From Lunularia cruciata (taxonomy: Eukaryota; Streptophyta; Marchantiopsida; Lunulariales; Lunulariaceae): 64,000 nucleotides of DNA. Both the position numbers and the translations under genes were made by a program. This document shows positions 44,581 to 56,345 of this stretch, one piece after another. Below the pieces are notes generated by a model. That model was given only the letters and a program-made list of their open reading frames with translations, had not been told where the DNA came from and made no database searches. How positions within the stretch are numbered: the first letter of the stretch is position 1; each line of letters opens with the position of its first letter. The stretch spans positions 4,593,001 through 4,657,000 of the forward strand of contig OX419758.1 of the NCBI GenBank assembly GCA_948567375.1, written 5' to 3'.

Positions 44581-45950
44581 AAATGTTCTCATATTAGCTT
44601 GATTTTAAAATTCTTCTTACTGTGAGATTTTGATTTACAATGATTGCAAAACCTATCCATTAAGGACTTACCTTGTGATATGTAATCTTTGTGAAGATTG
44701 ACCTGTACCAATGGTATATCCACAAAATTAACTTACAGGTCCTTTACCTCTTGCTAGATTTCTCCTTGCAAAAAGCACATGATCATCACCTTGCATTCAC
44801 ATCACTTCAGAGACTAAAATGAGGACTACCTCATCAAGTAGAGGATAAGTATCTTTGATGGCTATGGATGTTTCAAAAAGTTTATACTCCGTTGGTAGAC
44901 CTTGAATAGTATGAAGAATTAGATCATCATTTTCAATCTTAACTCCAATGTTACTCAGCTGTTCAACTAAACCATGAATGTGATGAATATAATTGGTGAT
45001 ATTCAGATTGTCTTTCTTAACCTGCATTAATTGCTTCTTTAGTTGAAGTTTTCTTGCTTTTTTAGATCTCTGAAAAACACTTTCAAATGCATCCCAAACC
45101 TCCTTGGGAGTATCAACACCTTATATGGAACAAAACACACAAAGAAAGATATATGGAACAAAACACACAAAGAAAGATAGTGCAATACTTGATTAACAAG
45201 TTTCTTCAAAGCACTTGCATCAGGATCTGAAGAACACCTGCCATGCAAATTTCAACCTTTGGCCAAATTAAAACAATTTGTAGCCTTTCAAGAAGACATA
45301 TTCTGTATTTCCATATTGGATATTGTTCTTTGACAAGTTCTCCTCTGGATACCACTATACGTATCGATTTAGTACTCATGGTATAAATCAATCAAATAAA
45401 ATCATGGTAATCTAGACTCTCTGACCAATTTGTATCCAAAGGCTCTCTTCTGCCCTAATACATATTGCAAAGGGTAAAATGAGAATGGAGATACCAAAGT
45501 TCACCAAAAAATGGTCTGCAAGACACAAGACCTGCTCCAATAGGAAGAGAAAATTATACAGGTGTGTTGGGTCTCATGCTACCATAAATTTAAAATGACC
45601 AGTAAAGATTAAAACTTTCCTGTTTATACTAGCCTCAAGGTATATTAGCTTTTGATACTATGTCAACTATCAACAAAAAGTAGGAGCTATTTGGTATTCC
45701 ATCCAATGTGCCAATATCCTTTGTAATTTGAGTAATTTCATATGAACGAATTTCACATTTCTAATTCCTAATAACTCTACTTTACCCGGTGGACTGCTGA
45801 AATCGTGCACTCAAGTACGCTAGCTAAGCACAATATTTGTGCTTTAGAGAAGACAATACCATTTCTTAGACGTAAGTTCAATGTGAGGTTTTCCTCTTTA
45901 TGGTGTTTTATCGAGCACATGATTCACTCCACATTATGTATAACCAGGGG
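44581..45950 (-). mobile_element. Ty1/copia gag fossil, unit R1
   Basis: Mirror of the L1 fossil: zinc-knuckle region near 44600-44650, UBN2-type segment at 44797-45027, gag start at about 45380, leader to 45950. It is broken, with only the 5' third left. A 33-bp local duplication lies at 45120-45180. Confidence 0.75.
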
Positions 45951-46395
45951 GTTGTACTTAGGTTGATAATCTAAGACCTCTTATGGTACTCCCGCACCAC
46001 CAAGAGAGAAAAAAGAATAAGAACCATGCTAACTAGTCCAAGAGATCACGTGCCAAATGATCAAGTGGTATGTGACAAGCCTATCTAACCTCATCAGTGT
46101 ATATGTTAGCCTATGGAATAGACATGGAGATGAAAAGCTAGTCTCAAATAACCCCAAGATACACCCTACTTGAGATGCTAACTACTCCCATGACTAGATT
46201 GGTATCCTTGAAATGATCAACAAAAGGACAAAAGAAGTGTGCATAATCTTGAGTGTCACTATAGTTGATGATGAAAAACTCGCCTCATGTGAGGATCCTT
46301 GACAGTTGATGCCTTTACTCCTTACAAGGTAAAGCTTCAGTGACACACTAATCATGGTGTATCCCAAACCGCTCTAGGTGACCCCACATGGGGAA
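45951..46395. other. Right-only segment; nothing recognised
   Basis: Lies exactly where the left arm has the extra copia copy L0 and the 51-bp repeats. It matches nothing in the left arm. No open frame stands out. Confidence 0.45.
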
Positions 46396-47292
46396 GTGTA
46401 ACCATGGCTAGCACAAGAATAATTGTTGTAATAAAGAATGTTCCTCTGCATACTTCCCCATACATACAAAAGCACAACCACTCATATCCCAACTCACATG
46501 AGTAAATTTTATCTCTCCAATCCCTGAAAACTATAACTTGTCATCACTTTCAATTCTCATCTCAAAAGTTGCAAAACTAAGTCCCCATGGAACTCAAGCA
46601 TAAATTTAAAGAGATTATAAATGAAAATTCTCAAATGAAAATTCTCAACTCACCACTCTCAATGTGAAGTAGTTACTTTAAACTCTAAAAACAAATATAA
46701 ATCATTCTAACTTTCTATTCAATTCTATATAGCCTTCAATCTAGGTACCAATAGAACCAAAATTGAAAGGTAAACAGATTCTACTATTCACTCATGTCAT
46801 GTAGGTAGGTGAGTTCTTCAAAATTTGATCATATACTTACTCTCATTTCTCTTCCACTCGTTTCCCGTCATCCATACGGGGAAGTTTTTAATAAAAACTA
46901 GTTACCCGACCTAGTTTTGCCAAAAGAACTTTTTTGATGCCCCGTTCACATACACAGTTCCGTCCCCCATCGCACGTTTTAAAAACAATTCCTTTTGTCA
47001 AAACCCATCTCCATTTATCATTTTCTTCTGCAAATTTATCACTGTGAGTTCTGTTTGTCATCCCTCTCTAAGTAACTTATCTCCGATTATCCATTATCAT
47101 TTTAGTCTGCAAAGACAATTTTATCCTAGGAACTCATCTCCTTTTATCATTTTCGTGATAAAAAGTCAATTTTATCTCCTGGGTAACCTACCCTCCTGTA
47201 CAGGCTACACTCGTGTTTTAAAGATAAATAAATTTTCAAAAAGCTTTCTTAATGCCTGCCAACTGTTAATTCTTGGGTTAAGTCCCGAAAAA

Positions 47293-47463
47293 TTTCTTAG
47301 GCGCCTGCCAAGTGGTAGAGAAGCGCCTTGGAGATCAACCGAATCGAAAAGTATATGGACATGTCTAGAAAAGCTTCTTTGTCCATGTTAGAGAGACGTT
47401 CTCTTTGTTCATGTTAAAGAGAAGGTTTTTTAGACGCTAACCACTTGGCAGGCGCTTAAGAAA
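47293..47463. mobile_element. MITE-like element with ~21-bp terminal inverted repeats, right
   Basis: Mirror of 8092-8260. The ends CTTAGGCGCCTGCC and GGCAGGCGCTTAAG are preserved. The element was present before the palindrome formed. Confidence 0.55.
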
Positions 47464-48057
47464 CCTTTCCATGACTCGTATCAGACCTGGAAAGGTCAAC
47501 GATATGGATGTACGTATGACTATAATCCACCGCAGCAGCGCATTTTAACTGTTTGATGCAGATACTGTCAATCTGCCTTCTCACTTCTCACCACCTATCT
47601 CTGCAGATCATGCGGTTTGGCCTCTAACACTCCTCGAATTGCCTGGACTAGCTACAGTAGTAAATCTTAACTAACCAAAGATTTTGGTATACTATTTAAT
47701 GCTAGCAGGAAAAGGTCCCATCATTGAAGATAAGATGCTTTAAATGATAAAACTCTTAGTCCTTGGGATCTTCACCAGAAAATATTCCTAACCCTTACGA
47801 GTTCACTCAATAAGTAAGTGTCAACTCGACAGCTGTAACCAAGTGTGATGGCTTTTAAATGTAAGGAGGATCAGAAGCTTCCAAAGTGGAAAACATGAAT
47901 AGAATATAGAGGTGAGTCAAGAGTGCCAAGTGCCAGGGATTTAGTTAGTGTTATCCTCGCGTTAAAGTAAAAGCAATTACGTGATTGGGAGAATCCCACT
48001 TACTGTAAGAGGACATGTTTATTCAATACGACTACGAGTAGCCGTTAAATGTGAACA

Positions 48058-48273
48058 TTAAATAAGAAGTAAGACTTTCATAGTAAGCCTGCATGGCAGC
48101 ACGACCTCATCAATACACACGAAGTCCAAAAGTAGCAGCTGGGCGAATTCCAGTACCCGCGTACCGAGTGTTTGTTGGAAAGCCAATTCTCCCCAGGCAA
48201 ACTCGGTTGCTTTTAAAGAGGGGCGCACGGATTCATCCCATACACAAATGCAAGATGGGAAGATGATGTTCAT
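48058..48273 (-). CDS. Conserved short ORF of unknown function, right copy
   Basis: 71 codons from the same ATG as 7289-7537 and in the same frame. The upstream frame differs from the left arm, which makes this ATG the likeliest start if the ORF is real. Confidence 0.25.
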   Translation of the reverse strand: MNIIFPSCICVWDESVRPSLKATEFAWGELAFQQTLGTRVLEFAQLLLLDFVCIDEVVLPCRLTMKVLLLI

Positions 48274-49520
48274 AGAAGATAGAACCTCGGGGTAATATCT
48301 GAAATGAAAAACGGATAGGATGATTGGAATCGCAAGCAAACACAAACAGGACCCAATATGCGAGTGGTGAAATAGTAGGAGCATAGAGGTAAGAGCGGAG
48401 GAAAATCATGGAAGAGAGTATTAACAGCAAAGAGATCAAATCAGACGAAAGCGAGAGAATAGTGAAGGTAGTCTAGGAGAAGCAAATAGTGAGTGGATGC
48501 TACATGTGATCCGGGGCAGGAAACTGAAAAAGAGTTAAAATAATATACAAGTTATAGTGCTAGAAGTAAATAATGGTAAGGCTTCGAGGGTTGTGTGAGT
48601 AACTTGAGATATATAGCTCACACCCAATAATGATCATTTATAATTTCTTATATCTTATAGCTTATCACCATATTTAAAATTTAAAAATTACCAGGGCAAG
48701 AGAAGTATATATAACACATGATTATTTCAATATATGCAAGTTTCAGGGACAGAAATTAATTTTACTCTACGCAATCACTCTCTATCGCAGGTGGATAAGA
48801 CAAACCAGACCCCTTTCTGCATACAGCATAAAAACATAATGCAATGTATGTACAGTAAAAACGCTTTTTCGGAACAAGCGATCAAGATCAAGGGTATTTT
48901 GTTAATTTTCTCCTTTTGGAGATTCTCTTACATGATTCAAAGTAGTTTGAGCACTGCTATGACATTGGATATGCCAAGCATGGAACTCACAACATTAGTG
49001 CCTTTGAGCTTTTGTAAAGACTTGTTCCTCCGTTAGGTTTTTTGATTGATGCTCCCTTTTGACTCCGGCTCTTGCCCCATGTAACAATTTCTTCTTCGCT
49101 GAGTTTTTATGAACCTCTTGCTCACTACCAAGGTTCAAAAATTTTTCAATTGACATTATGTGTTGGATTGGAAGTTGTGCTCATGATAGAAGTTTCACTT
49201 CCAGTGCTATGTTTACCATATGCCTTATGTGGTTGAAGATTTTGCAAGAATGGTCATATTGATCTCATTCCTTGTTGTTGAGAACCATTGCATTGTCATC
49301 AATTGATCTACTTTGTAAATTTTGGTTCCTCCTTGATCATCTTTGTCAATTACATTCTTGTACACTTTTTCAATGAAAATTTAAAGTGTTTTCTTTGCAT
49401 GGCCAATGAAAAGTAACTTTAAGTTGTGCAATCCATTAGCATTGGTCATAAGTGTAATTGTTAGTCACATTTGATCTTTCTTTGAATTTGATTGGACCTT
49501 CTGTTATTTTTTGAGTAGGC
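48274..49520. other. No gene recognised
   Basis: Mirrors about 5480-7290, without the 185-bp insertion and its tandem duplication. Confidence 0.5.
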
Positions 49521-49522
49521 GC

Positions 49523-49690
49523 TATGCAGTAAGAAAGTCCTTTCTCATCTATAACTTTTGCTATACATCAACATTGACCATAAGTGAATTGTTGGTTGTA
49601 TTGTTTCCTTCTTTGAATCATTTATTGGACCTTTTTTATTGTTTGAGTAGGAACTATGCAGTAAGAAAGTCCTATCTCATCCATGTTGTA
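49523..49690. repeat. Tandem duplication, unit about 130 bp
   Basis: CTATGCAGTAAGAAAGTCCT occurs at 49523 and 49653. Mirror of 5234-5480. Confidence 0.7.
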
Positions 49691-49884
49691 GATGTAAGTA
49701 GAACAATTCTTGGATCTTGGCCTTAATTGCATCCATTGAAACTTCCATACACTCAAGTTTTGCTAAACTGCTTTCACCATAGATTTTAAAATTGCACATT
49801 TTGTAGTGTTTCTAAAACTTGTATAGTCACCTGTTGGTAAATTTAATAGCATTTGCCCCAAGATTCAAGTGTGCAACCAAATCA

Positions 49885-50560
49885 TGAGTTTTCTGTTAAA
49901 TTAGATAATGTTGTGCATATATACATTACTATGCAATATACATCACTGTCAACATCATACACTACAGAAGCACAACTCATAAAAAAGGCATACATGAACT
50001 CTAAAGTGACACAATAATCAGATCAATCATACACTCAACTCAGACCAGAAACTTGACTCTCAACTCCATAAACTACATACAATGGGCTCTAATTACATTG
50101 TCAAGCCACACCTACTCTAGCTAAGAGATTCCAAGTGATACTTGCCGGTCTTTATCCACCACAACCAAGAGTTCAAATGTGCAACATCAAAGAAGTGAGC
50201 TCTTTAAAGCTACACTTCAAAAGTATACCCCTCTGGCTCAACTTGGAACTCCAAACCTAGTGGTACCATTGATGGCCCATTTGATCATGCAAATTGTGTA
50301 ATTAATAGGGTCCCCAATGATGTGATCAATAGCCCTAACAACTTGGCCACCATTAAGTAATCTTTGAGCAACTAAGTGTATAATTATGACTGCCAAGACT
50401 AACACTCCAACGTCCAAACAAACTAGCTTTGGTGTTACAAATATTGTGATTTTTATTGTTTGTATATATATTGTTACACAACATACATCATTGTTTATAG
50501 CAGACACTATAAAGACAAACTCATACAAAAGTCATACGTGAACTCTAAAGTGCTATAATT
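49885..50560 (+). repeat. 0.5-kb LTR-like dispersed repeat, outer right copy
   Basis: Mirror of 4376-5030. The terminal ~100-bp segment (TATATA-CATT ... CATACATGAACTCTAAAGTG) occurs at both ends, near 49915 and 50463, as on the left. Confidence 0.55.
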
Positions 50561-50851
50561 GCCTCCCTAGCTCAAGGTAAAATCCCTCTAACTCTAGATA
50601 GCCATCTACTCCAATTATGTGATATAGCGCATTGTGTGCAAAGATCAAAAGGCAAGGTGCTATCAAGCCCTATTGTTAGTCAAATTTTTGCAATCTATTT
50701 CACATAAAGAGTGAACTAGCTATAAACCATACAAATTGTACTCTCTACAAACCATACTTACAAAATCCTTTCTTCACCATTTGAACCACTCTCTATGCTA
50801 ACCTATATGCCTCAAGGTGATCTCAAAAGGTATTACAATGATCAATCAAGG

Positions 50852-51567
50852 TGTAACAATACAGATCTTATCAACAAGGTAGTCAAGACTAACAAAGTAG
50901 CAAGTAGGCCAAATTAGCCAAGAATTATACAAGCATCTAGCAAGCTACTTGATATCTTCTAAGTATTGGGTAATGTGCATGCCAAGTGGTGAATTCTATG
51001 AGGAAGCTTCTTGTAAAGCTTTCTAGCTAGTTTAGCTTGCACGCTATCGTGTTATGGTTTGCATAGCCCTTGAAAGAGTTAACTGATGTGGTTTATCTTT
51101 GTAGAGATGGAGTAGGTTGCATGTCGGATCCCACGGTTGAACTGTTACTATGTGTGCAATCCATGTACATGTATATGATAGGCCATATGGATTATGGTCT
51201 TGTCTTCTTTGAGTGTAACAATATTGAGTTTAGCGACATAGTTAATAAGGTTAATGAAGTAGAGAATAAGCCAAATTAGCCCAAAATATTCCAGAATTAT
51301 ATAGGAAGCTTCTTGGGAAGCTTCCGGACTAGCTTAACTTGCACCCCAAGTAAATAACTTCTAGAAGGGGGCTTCTAGAAGCTTCCAACTAGCATAGCTT
51401 GCATGCCAATTAGACAACTTCTAGGAGGAAGCTTCTCAAGAGCCTTGTATGCTATCTATAAATACCAAAGCCAAAGCTCATGCTAGTCATTTGTATTTTT
51501 CCCTCATTCAAGTGTCCCAATGTGAGCTTCTTTTCTCCTATTTCTCTCCTCGGACTTGGACTTTTAT
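50852..51567 (+). repeat. 5' LTR of right chromovirus
   Basis: Starts TGTAACAATAC and ends before TGGTATTAGAGCAGG at 51570, a near match to the plant initiator-tRNA primer site. A TATAAATA box is at about 51465. Several AGGAAGCTTCTTGGG-type blocks with GAAGCTTC cores lie at 51003-51440. About 250 bp around 51040-51290 are absent from the left LTR. Confidence 0.75.
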
Positions 51568-54500
51568 ATTGGTATTAGAGCAGGAATGGGATGGATGGAA
51601 TTTATGGGCCACCAAATCCACTTCCACCAAACCATTGGGATTTTCATGTCCAAGTACTACCTAAGCATCCTTTCACACAATTTATCACCTCAGGCTTTGG
51701 ACAAGATTTTCTTCATATGATCACCATATCGAAGGAACCCTTGGTGCTTCGGATGATAACTTATGGAGAATGGTGGATGTGCTACTTCTATGTGTTAATA
51801 AATTAGATAGATTAGGGGTGGCATGATAGAGTAGCAACCATGGTGACAATTTTTGATGTTATTCTTGCTATGTACCATAAAATCCAACACCTTATTAGAT
51901 TGTTGGATGAATGGGGTCTTTGACAACAAGAACACATAGAGAGAGTACCAATTCAAGAAAGAGAAGATCAAAGCCTATTCCCTAAACCCAAGGTATTTGA
52001 AGGCAAGAATCTCTTGAGTGTAGTGGAGAATTTTGTGTTTGATTGTGAATATTATTTTGAAGCTACAAGTCTGCAAGATGAGAAAAAAAGATTCTCTTGG
52101 CTTCTAGCCAATTGGATGGAGTAACAAAGCTATGATGGCGATTCCAAGTTGAGCAAGTTAAACAACAATTTGTTGCACCAATCTTGACATGGGTAGAATT
52201 CAAGTATACAATAATTAGTTGGTTCCAAGCTATACATGCCACACGAGCTGCACAAGATAGGTTAGCAAAGTTGAAACAAATTAGTTATGTAAGAAGTTTC
52301 ATCATGCAATTCCAAAACACCATCATGCAAATTCCATACATATTGGAAGGTGAAGCTTTGGATCAATTTTTGAGGGGCTTGAAGTCAAGAACCAAATTAG
52401 AGGTTATCATGCAAGAGCCACAACACTTGGAGGAAGCAATGCGGTTGGCCAAATATTTTGATTCCTTAGTTGTGACAACTTGGTCTTGACCTGGACCTGG
52501 ACCTCCACAAAACCTACCAATACACTACACAACGGTGGAAGAGCCGGCACCAATAGAGATTGATGCCATTCAACGGAGACCACTTAGCATTGCAGATGGA
52601 GAGAAATTGTGACAAAATGGTGGTTGTTTTTATTGTTGCAAATTAAAACATCACATTGCTGAATGTCCACTCAAAAATGGACAACCTCCACAAGTTGCCT
52701 AGATGGAGTTTGTGGAGCAAAAATATAAGGGAAACCAGAAATCCCAACATGAGATTTTGAGCTACCTCCTAGGAGCTTGATTAGTTCCAATGGGATTGAA
52801 GGCTCAACCTATGCAAGTTTGTTTCACTTGCAAGGTATGATATCTAATCAAGGTTGCAGGATTTTGGCTGATTTTAGAAGTTCATAGAATTGCATGTCTA
52901 TGCAAGTAGCAAAAGAATTGGGTATTCCTCTCAAGCCCGTAATTGGAAATAGATTGATGATGGCGGATGGTAGAAAGGGTTATGCATTCCATACCTCACA
53001 TCCTATTACCTTCAAGATTGGGAAGGAGTATTTGGAGTGTATGAGGTTTGTAGTGGCACCTCTGCACTATGATGTCATTCTAAGGCTACCTTGGCTTGAA
53101 CGCCATAAGCTTCAATTTGATTGGACCTGATGAAAAATTTCAAGTACAACATCAAGGTAGGAATTTTTATTAGGTTGTCTGTCTGGCACCTCTGGGTAAG
53201 ACACCTATAAATAGTCAATCTCAAGGTGGGAAGTTTGTCACGAAGGTAGCCATAGAGAAAGCCTTGAAGGAGGATGAGTTCCAAGATGGGAATTTTACTA
53301 AGATAGCAACCATAGAGCAAACTTTGAAGAAAGATGAGTCCCTAGATGGGAAGTTTATTAGTGAAACAACCATAAAGCAAGCTTTGGAGGAAAATAAGTC
53401 TATTTTTGAAGTGTGGATCAAGCCAATTGCACAAGGACAATTTAAGGAGGGCCAAGAGCTTCATCAAGCAAGGGTTGATCAGATAACTTAGGAGTTTGTG
53501 GACGTGTTTCCGGATGATCTGTCAGAGTGATTACCTTCCAATCGTGGTATGCCCTTCAAGATTGAGTTATTGCCAAAGAGTACTCCATTGAGAAGATCAA
53601 TCTATCTGCTCTCACCAAAAGAGTTGGAGTTGCAAATAACACTTATGGAGTTGTTGGAGAAGGACTTCATACGACATACACCTCTCCTTTTGGAGCACTA
53701 GTACTACTTTTTCCAAAGAAGGAGGGAGGACTTTGTTCTGTATTGAGTATCATGGGCTCAATCAGCAAACAATGAAGAATGCATATCTCTTGCCTCAAAA
53801 CGATGACTTGCTTGATCAATTAAGTGGAGCACAATAATTTTCCAAGTTGGATCTTCATAATGGCTATTGGAAAATCTCCATTGATAGGGAGGATGTGCAA
53901 AAGACTACCTTTTGCACAAGGTTTGGGCATTTTTAGTGGAGAGTTCTAACTTTTGGGCTCACTAATGCTCTAGCAGTCTTCATGGATCAGATGCATCAAG
54001 TGCTAGATAGACTATTGGATTAGTATGTGATGGTTTTCTTGGATGATATCTTAATTTATAGCAAGGCAAAGGTAGAACATGTGAATCATGTGCAAGAAGT
54101 ACTAAAACAATTACAACAATGGGAATTTTATTGTAAGAAGTCAAAGTGTACCTTTTGGCAAAAGGAAGTTATCTTCTTAGGTCACAAGATCTCATTGGAG
54201 GGGATCAAGATAGAAGAGGAGAAAATCAAAGCCAATACTAATTGGCCTATTCCAAAGGATGCTACAAAAGTATGGGCATTTAATGGATTGGCCAATTTTT
54301 ATTGACATTTCATCTATTATTATGCTCATTTGGTTGCACCATTAACTGATCTCTTGGAGAAGAACTTGAGCTTCCAATTGACCACCAAGCATGAAGAAGT
54401 ATTCTAGAAGTTGAAACATATGGTATCTTCAAGGCCCATTCTTCAACCATATGATCCTCAACTACCTTGTGTGGTTGATTTTGATGCTTCTAACTTTGCA

Positions 54501-56345
54501 ATTGGAGCCGTGTTGCAACAAGAATTCCCAAATGGACTACATACCATTACCTTTGTGTCTCATCAACTAAACATGGCTAAAAGAAATTACTCTGTTTGAG
54601 ATTGAGAAAATTTTGCAATGGTATATACCACCAAGGTATGGAGGCATTATCTCTTTGAGAAACAAATGATCATGCATATTGATCACAAACTATTTTTACA
54701 AACCTTACACTTAGAAAACATGAAGAGTCAACATCATCGATGGGAGGAAAAACTCCAATTGTTTGACATCAAACTTGAGTATAAACCATGTTAGTTCCAT
54801 GTCATCCCTAATGCTCTATCATGATGACCTGATTTGAAGTCTCTTCTTCTCACCACAACAACAATCATGATGGCGTCAATTGACTCCAAGGTCCAAAATA
54901 AGTTTTAGTCAGCTCTACAAAAAGATCCCTTCTTCCAAATGGTACATGGTTGTCTTACAACATGCAACAAGGAGTACAAAACCTTCTCCTTCAAGGAAGG
55001 CCTTCTATTCTATGAGAACCAGATCTTTGTTCTAGCCAAAGGTGATCTTTGACTCATGCGCCTTCAAGAAGCCCATGATTTTCCAATAGTTGGTCACATG
55101 GGTGTAGACAAGACCTTGGGTACCCTTTAACACCAATGATGATGGCCCAACATGACATGAGATGTTTGAGAGTTTGTTTGATCGTATGAGAGTTGCCAAT
55201 GTAACAAGGCCAGCAACCAAAAGTTGAGTGGACTCCTTCAACCACTCTCCATTCCATCTACTCAATGCGAACACATGAGCTTGGATCTCATCACATCCTT
55301 GCCCAAGACAAAGCAAGGATACAAAACAATCATGGTGTTTGTGGATAAGTTAAGTCAGCAAATCCACTTGGCACCAACCTTTGATACCATGGATGCTCTA
55401 AGCTTAGTGCAAATCTACTTCCACAATGTCTTCAAGCATCATAGGATGCTCCATGTACTCATCTCCAATCGTGATTCACCAAGAAGTTTTGGCAAGCACT
55501 CTTCCAAATACTTGGCACTAAGCTTGCTTTATCCACGGCCTATCATCCTTAAATTGATGGAAAAACCAAATATGCAAATCAAACCTTAGAAGATATGTTG
55601 CATACCTTTGTTAGTGTCGACCATACCAATTGAGATGAATGTCTTGCAGCTACAGAGTATGCCTAGAATAATTCCAAACAAGCAAGCACCGGATTTTCTC
55701 TTTTCTTTCTAAATTTGGGCCAAGATCTACTTGCTCCAGATTCTCTTCTTGCTCCTCCTCCATCTTAGGTCCCTCATACTTCAACCTTCTTGACCACCAT
55801 ATCTCAATCTCTCCAACAAGCCAAATATTACCTCCTTGTTACTCAAAATTGTCATAAACAATATGCGGACCACCATCATGGTGATCTCACATTTGAAGTT
55901 GGTGATAAAATCATTCTATCCTCTAGTAAAATACCCCTCCCACTTGATACTCAAGTCTATAAACTCATCCTTAATTAGATAGGACCCTTTGATGTCACCC
56001 AGATATCTCTCATGTTGCTTATTGACTTGCCTTACCTTGTCATATGCACATCCACCTTGTCTTTCACATTTCCAAGTTGAAACCCTTTATTCCTAACCCA
56101 TCTTCTTTTTCCTCTTGTGTCCAACCTCCTCCTCCTCCTCCTCCTCCTCCCATCCCTAACAATGATCATGAGGAGTATGAAGTTGATCATATTCTTGCAT
56201 GTTGTCACATTCAATGAGGACCCCGACAACATACAGAGTACAAGGTCCTTTGGAAAGGGTATCCCCTTAATGATGCCAAATGGGAACCTCTTTCTCACCT
56301 CCAGAATGCACTGACGGCCATCCAAGAGTTTGAAGTTTCAATGGC
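50852..56345 (+). mobile_element. Ty3/gypsy chromovirus fossil, right copy
   Basis: 5' LTR, primer site, gag (clear at 52184-52489), protease region (52894-53130), reverse transcriptase (FLDDILIYSKAK motif at about 54030), RNase H (54411-54700), integrase (about 54900-55600) and a chromodomain near 56220-56325 (VLWKGYPLNDAKWEP). The chromodomain identifies the lineage. It is broken, with many disruptions. The 3' LTR is not seen: the element ends against the opposite-strand fossil at about 56345. The part 50852-55392 lies inside the palindrome, and the remainder has its partner off the window. Confidence 0.85.

Larger units (their letters stand above)
33803..55392. repeat. Right arm of giant imperfect palindrome
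   Basis: Inverted partner of 1-26631. Four gene-A copies fall into two mirror pairs (L1 with R1, L2 with R2). The hairpin, the 58-codon ORF, the MITE-like element and the chromovirus LTR are all found at mirrored positions. Changes private to this arm include a long TA run, a 189-bp tandem duplication, about 440 bp at 45951-46395, and about 250 bp inside the chromovirus LTR. By-eye comparison suggests a few percent divergence in the core and more in the outer parts. I could not compute an exact figure. Confidence 0.9.

Noticed and set aside
1-55392. Palindrome as a simple assembly artefact of mirrored reads
   Set aside because: Arms differ by substitutions throughout and by many private insertions, deletions and repeat expansions. 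A haplotype mis-join cannot be excluded from sequence alone and is listed as a refuting test.
56117-56325. Separate plus-strand ORF with a leucine-rich start
   Set aside because: The leucine run is a CTC/CTT triplet repeat inside the chromovirus, and the following chromodomain lies in that element.
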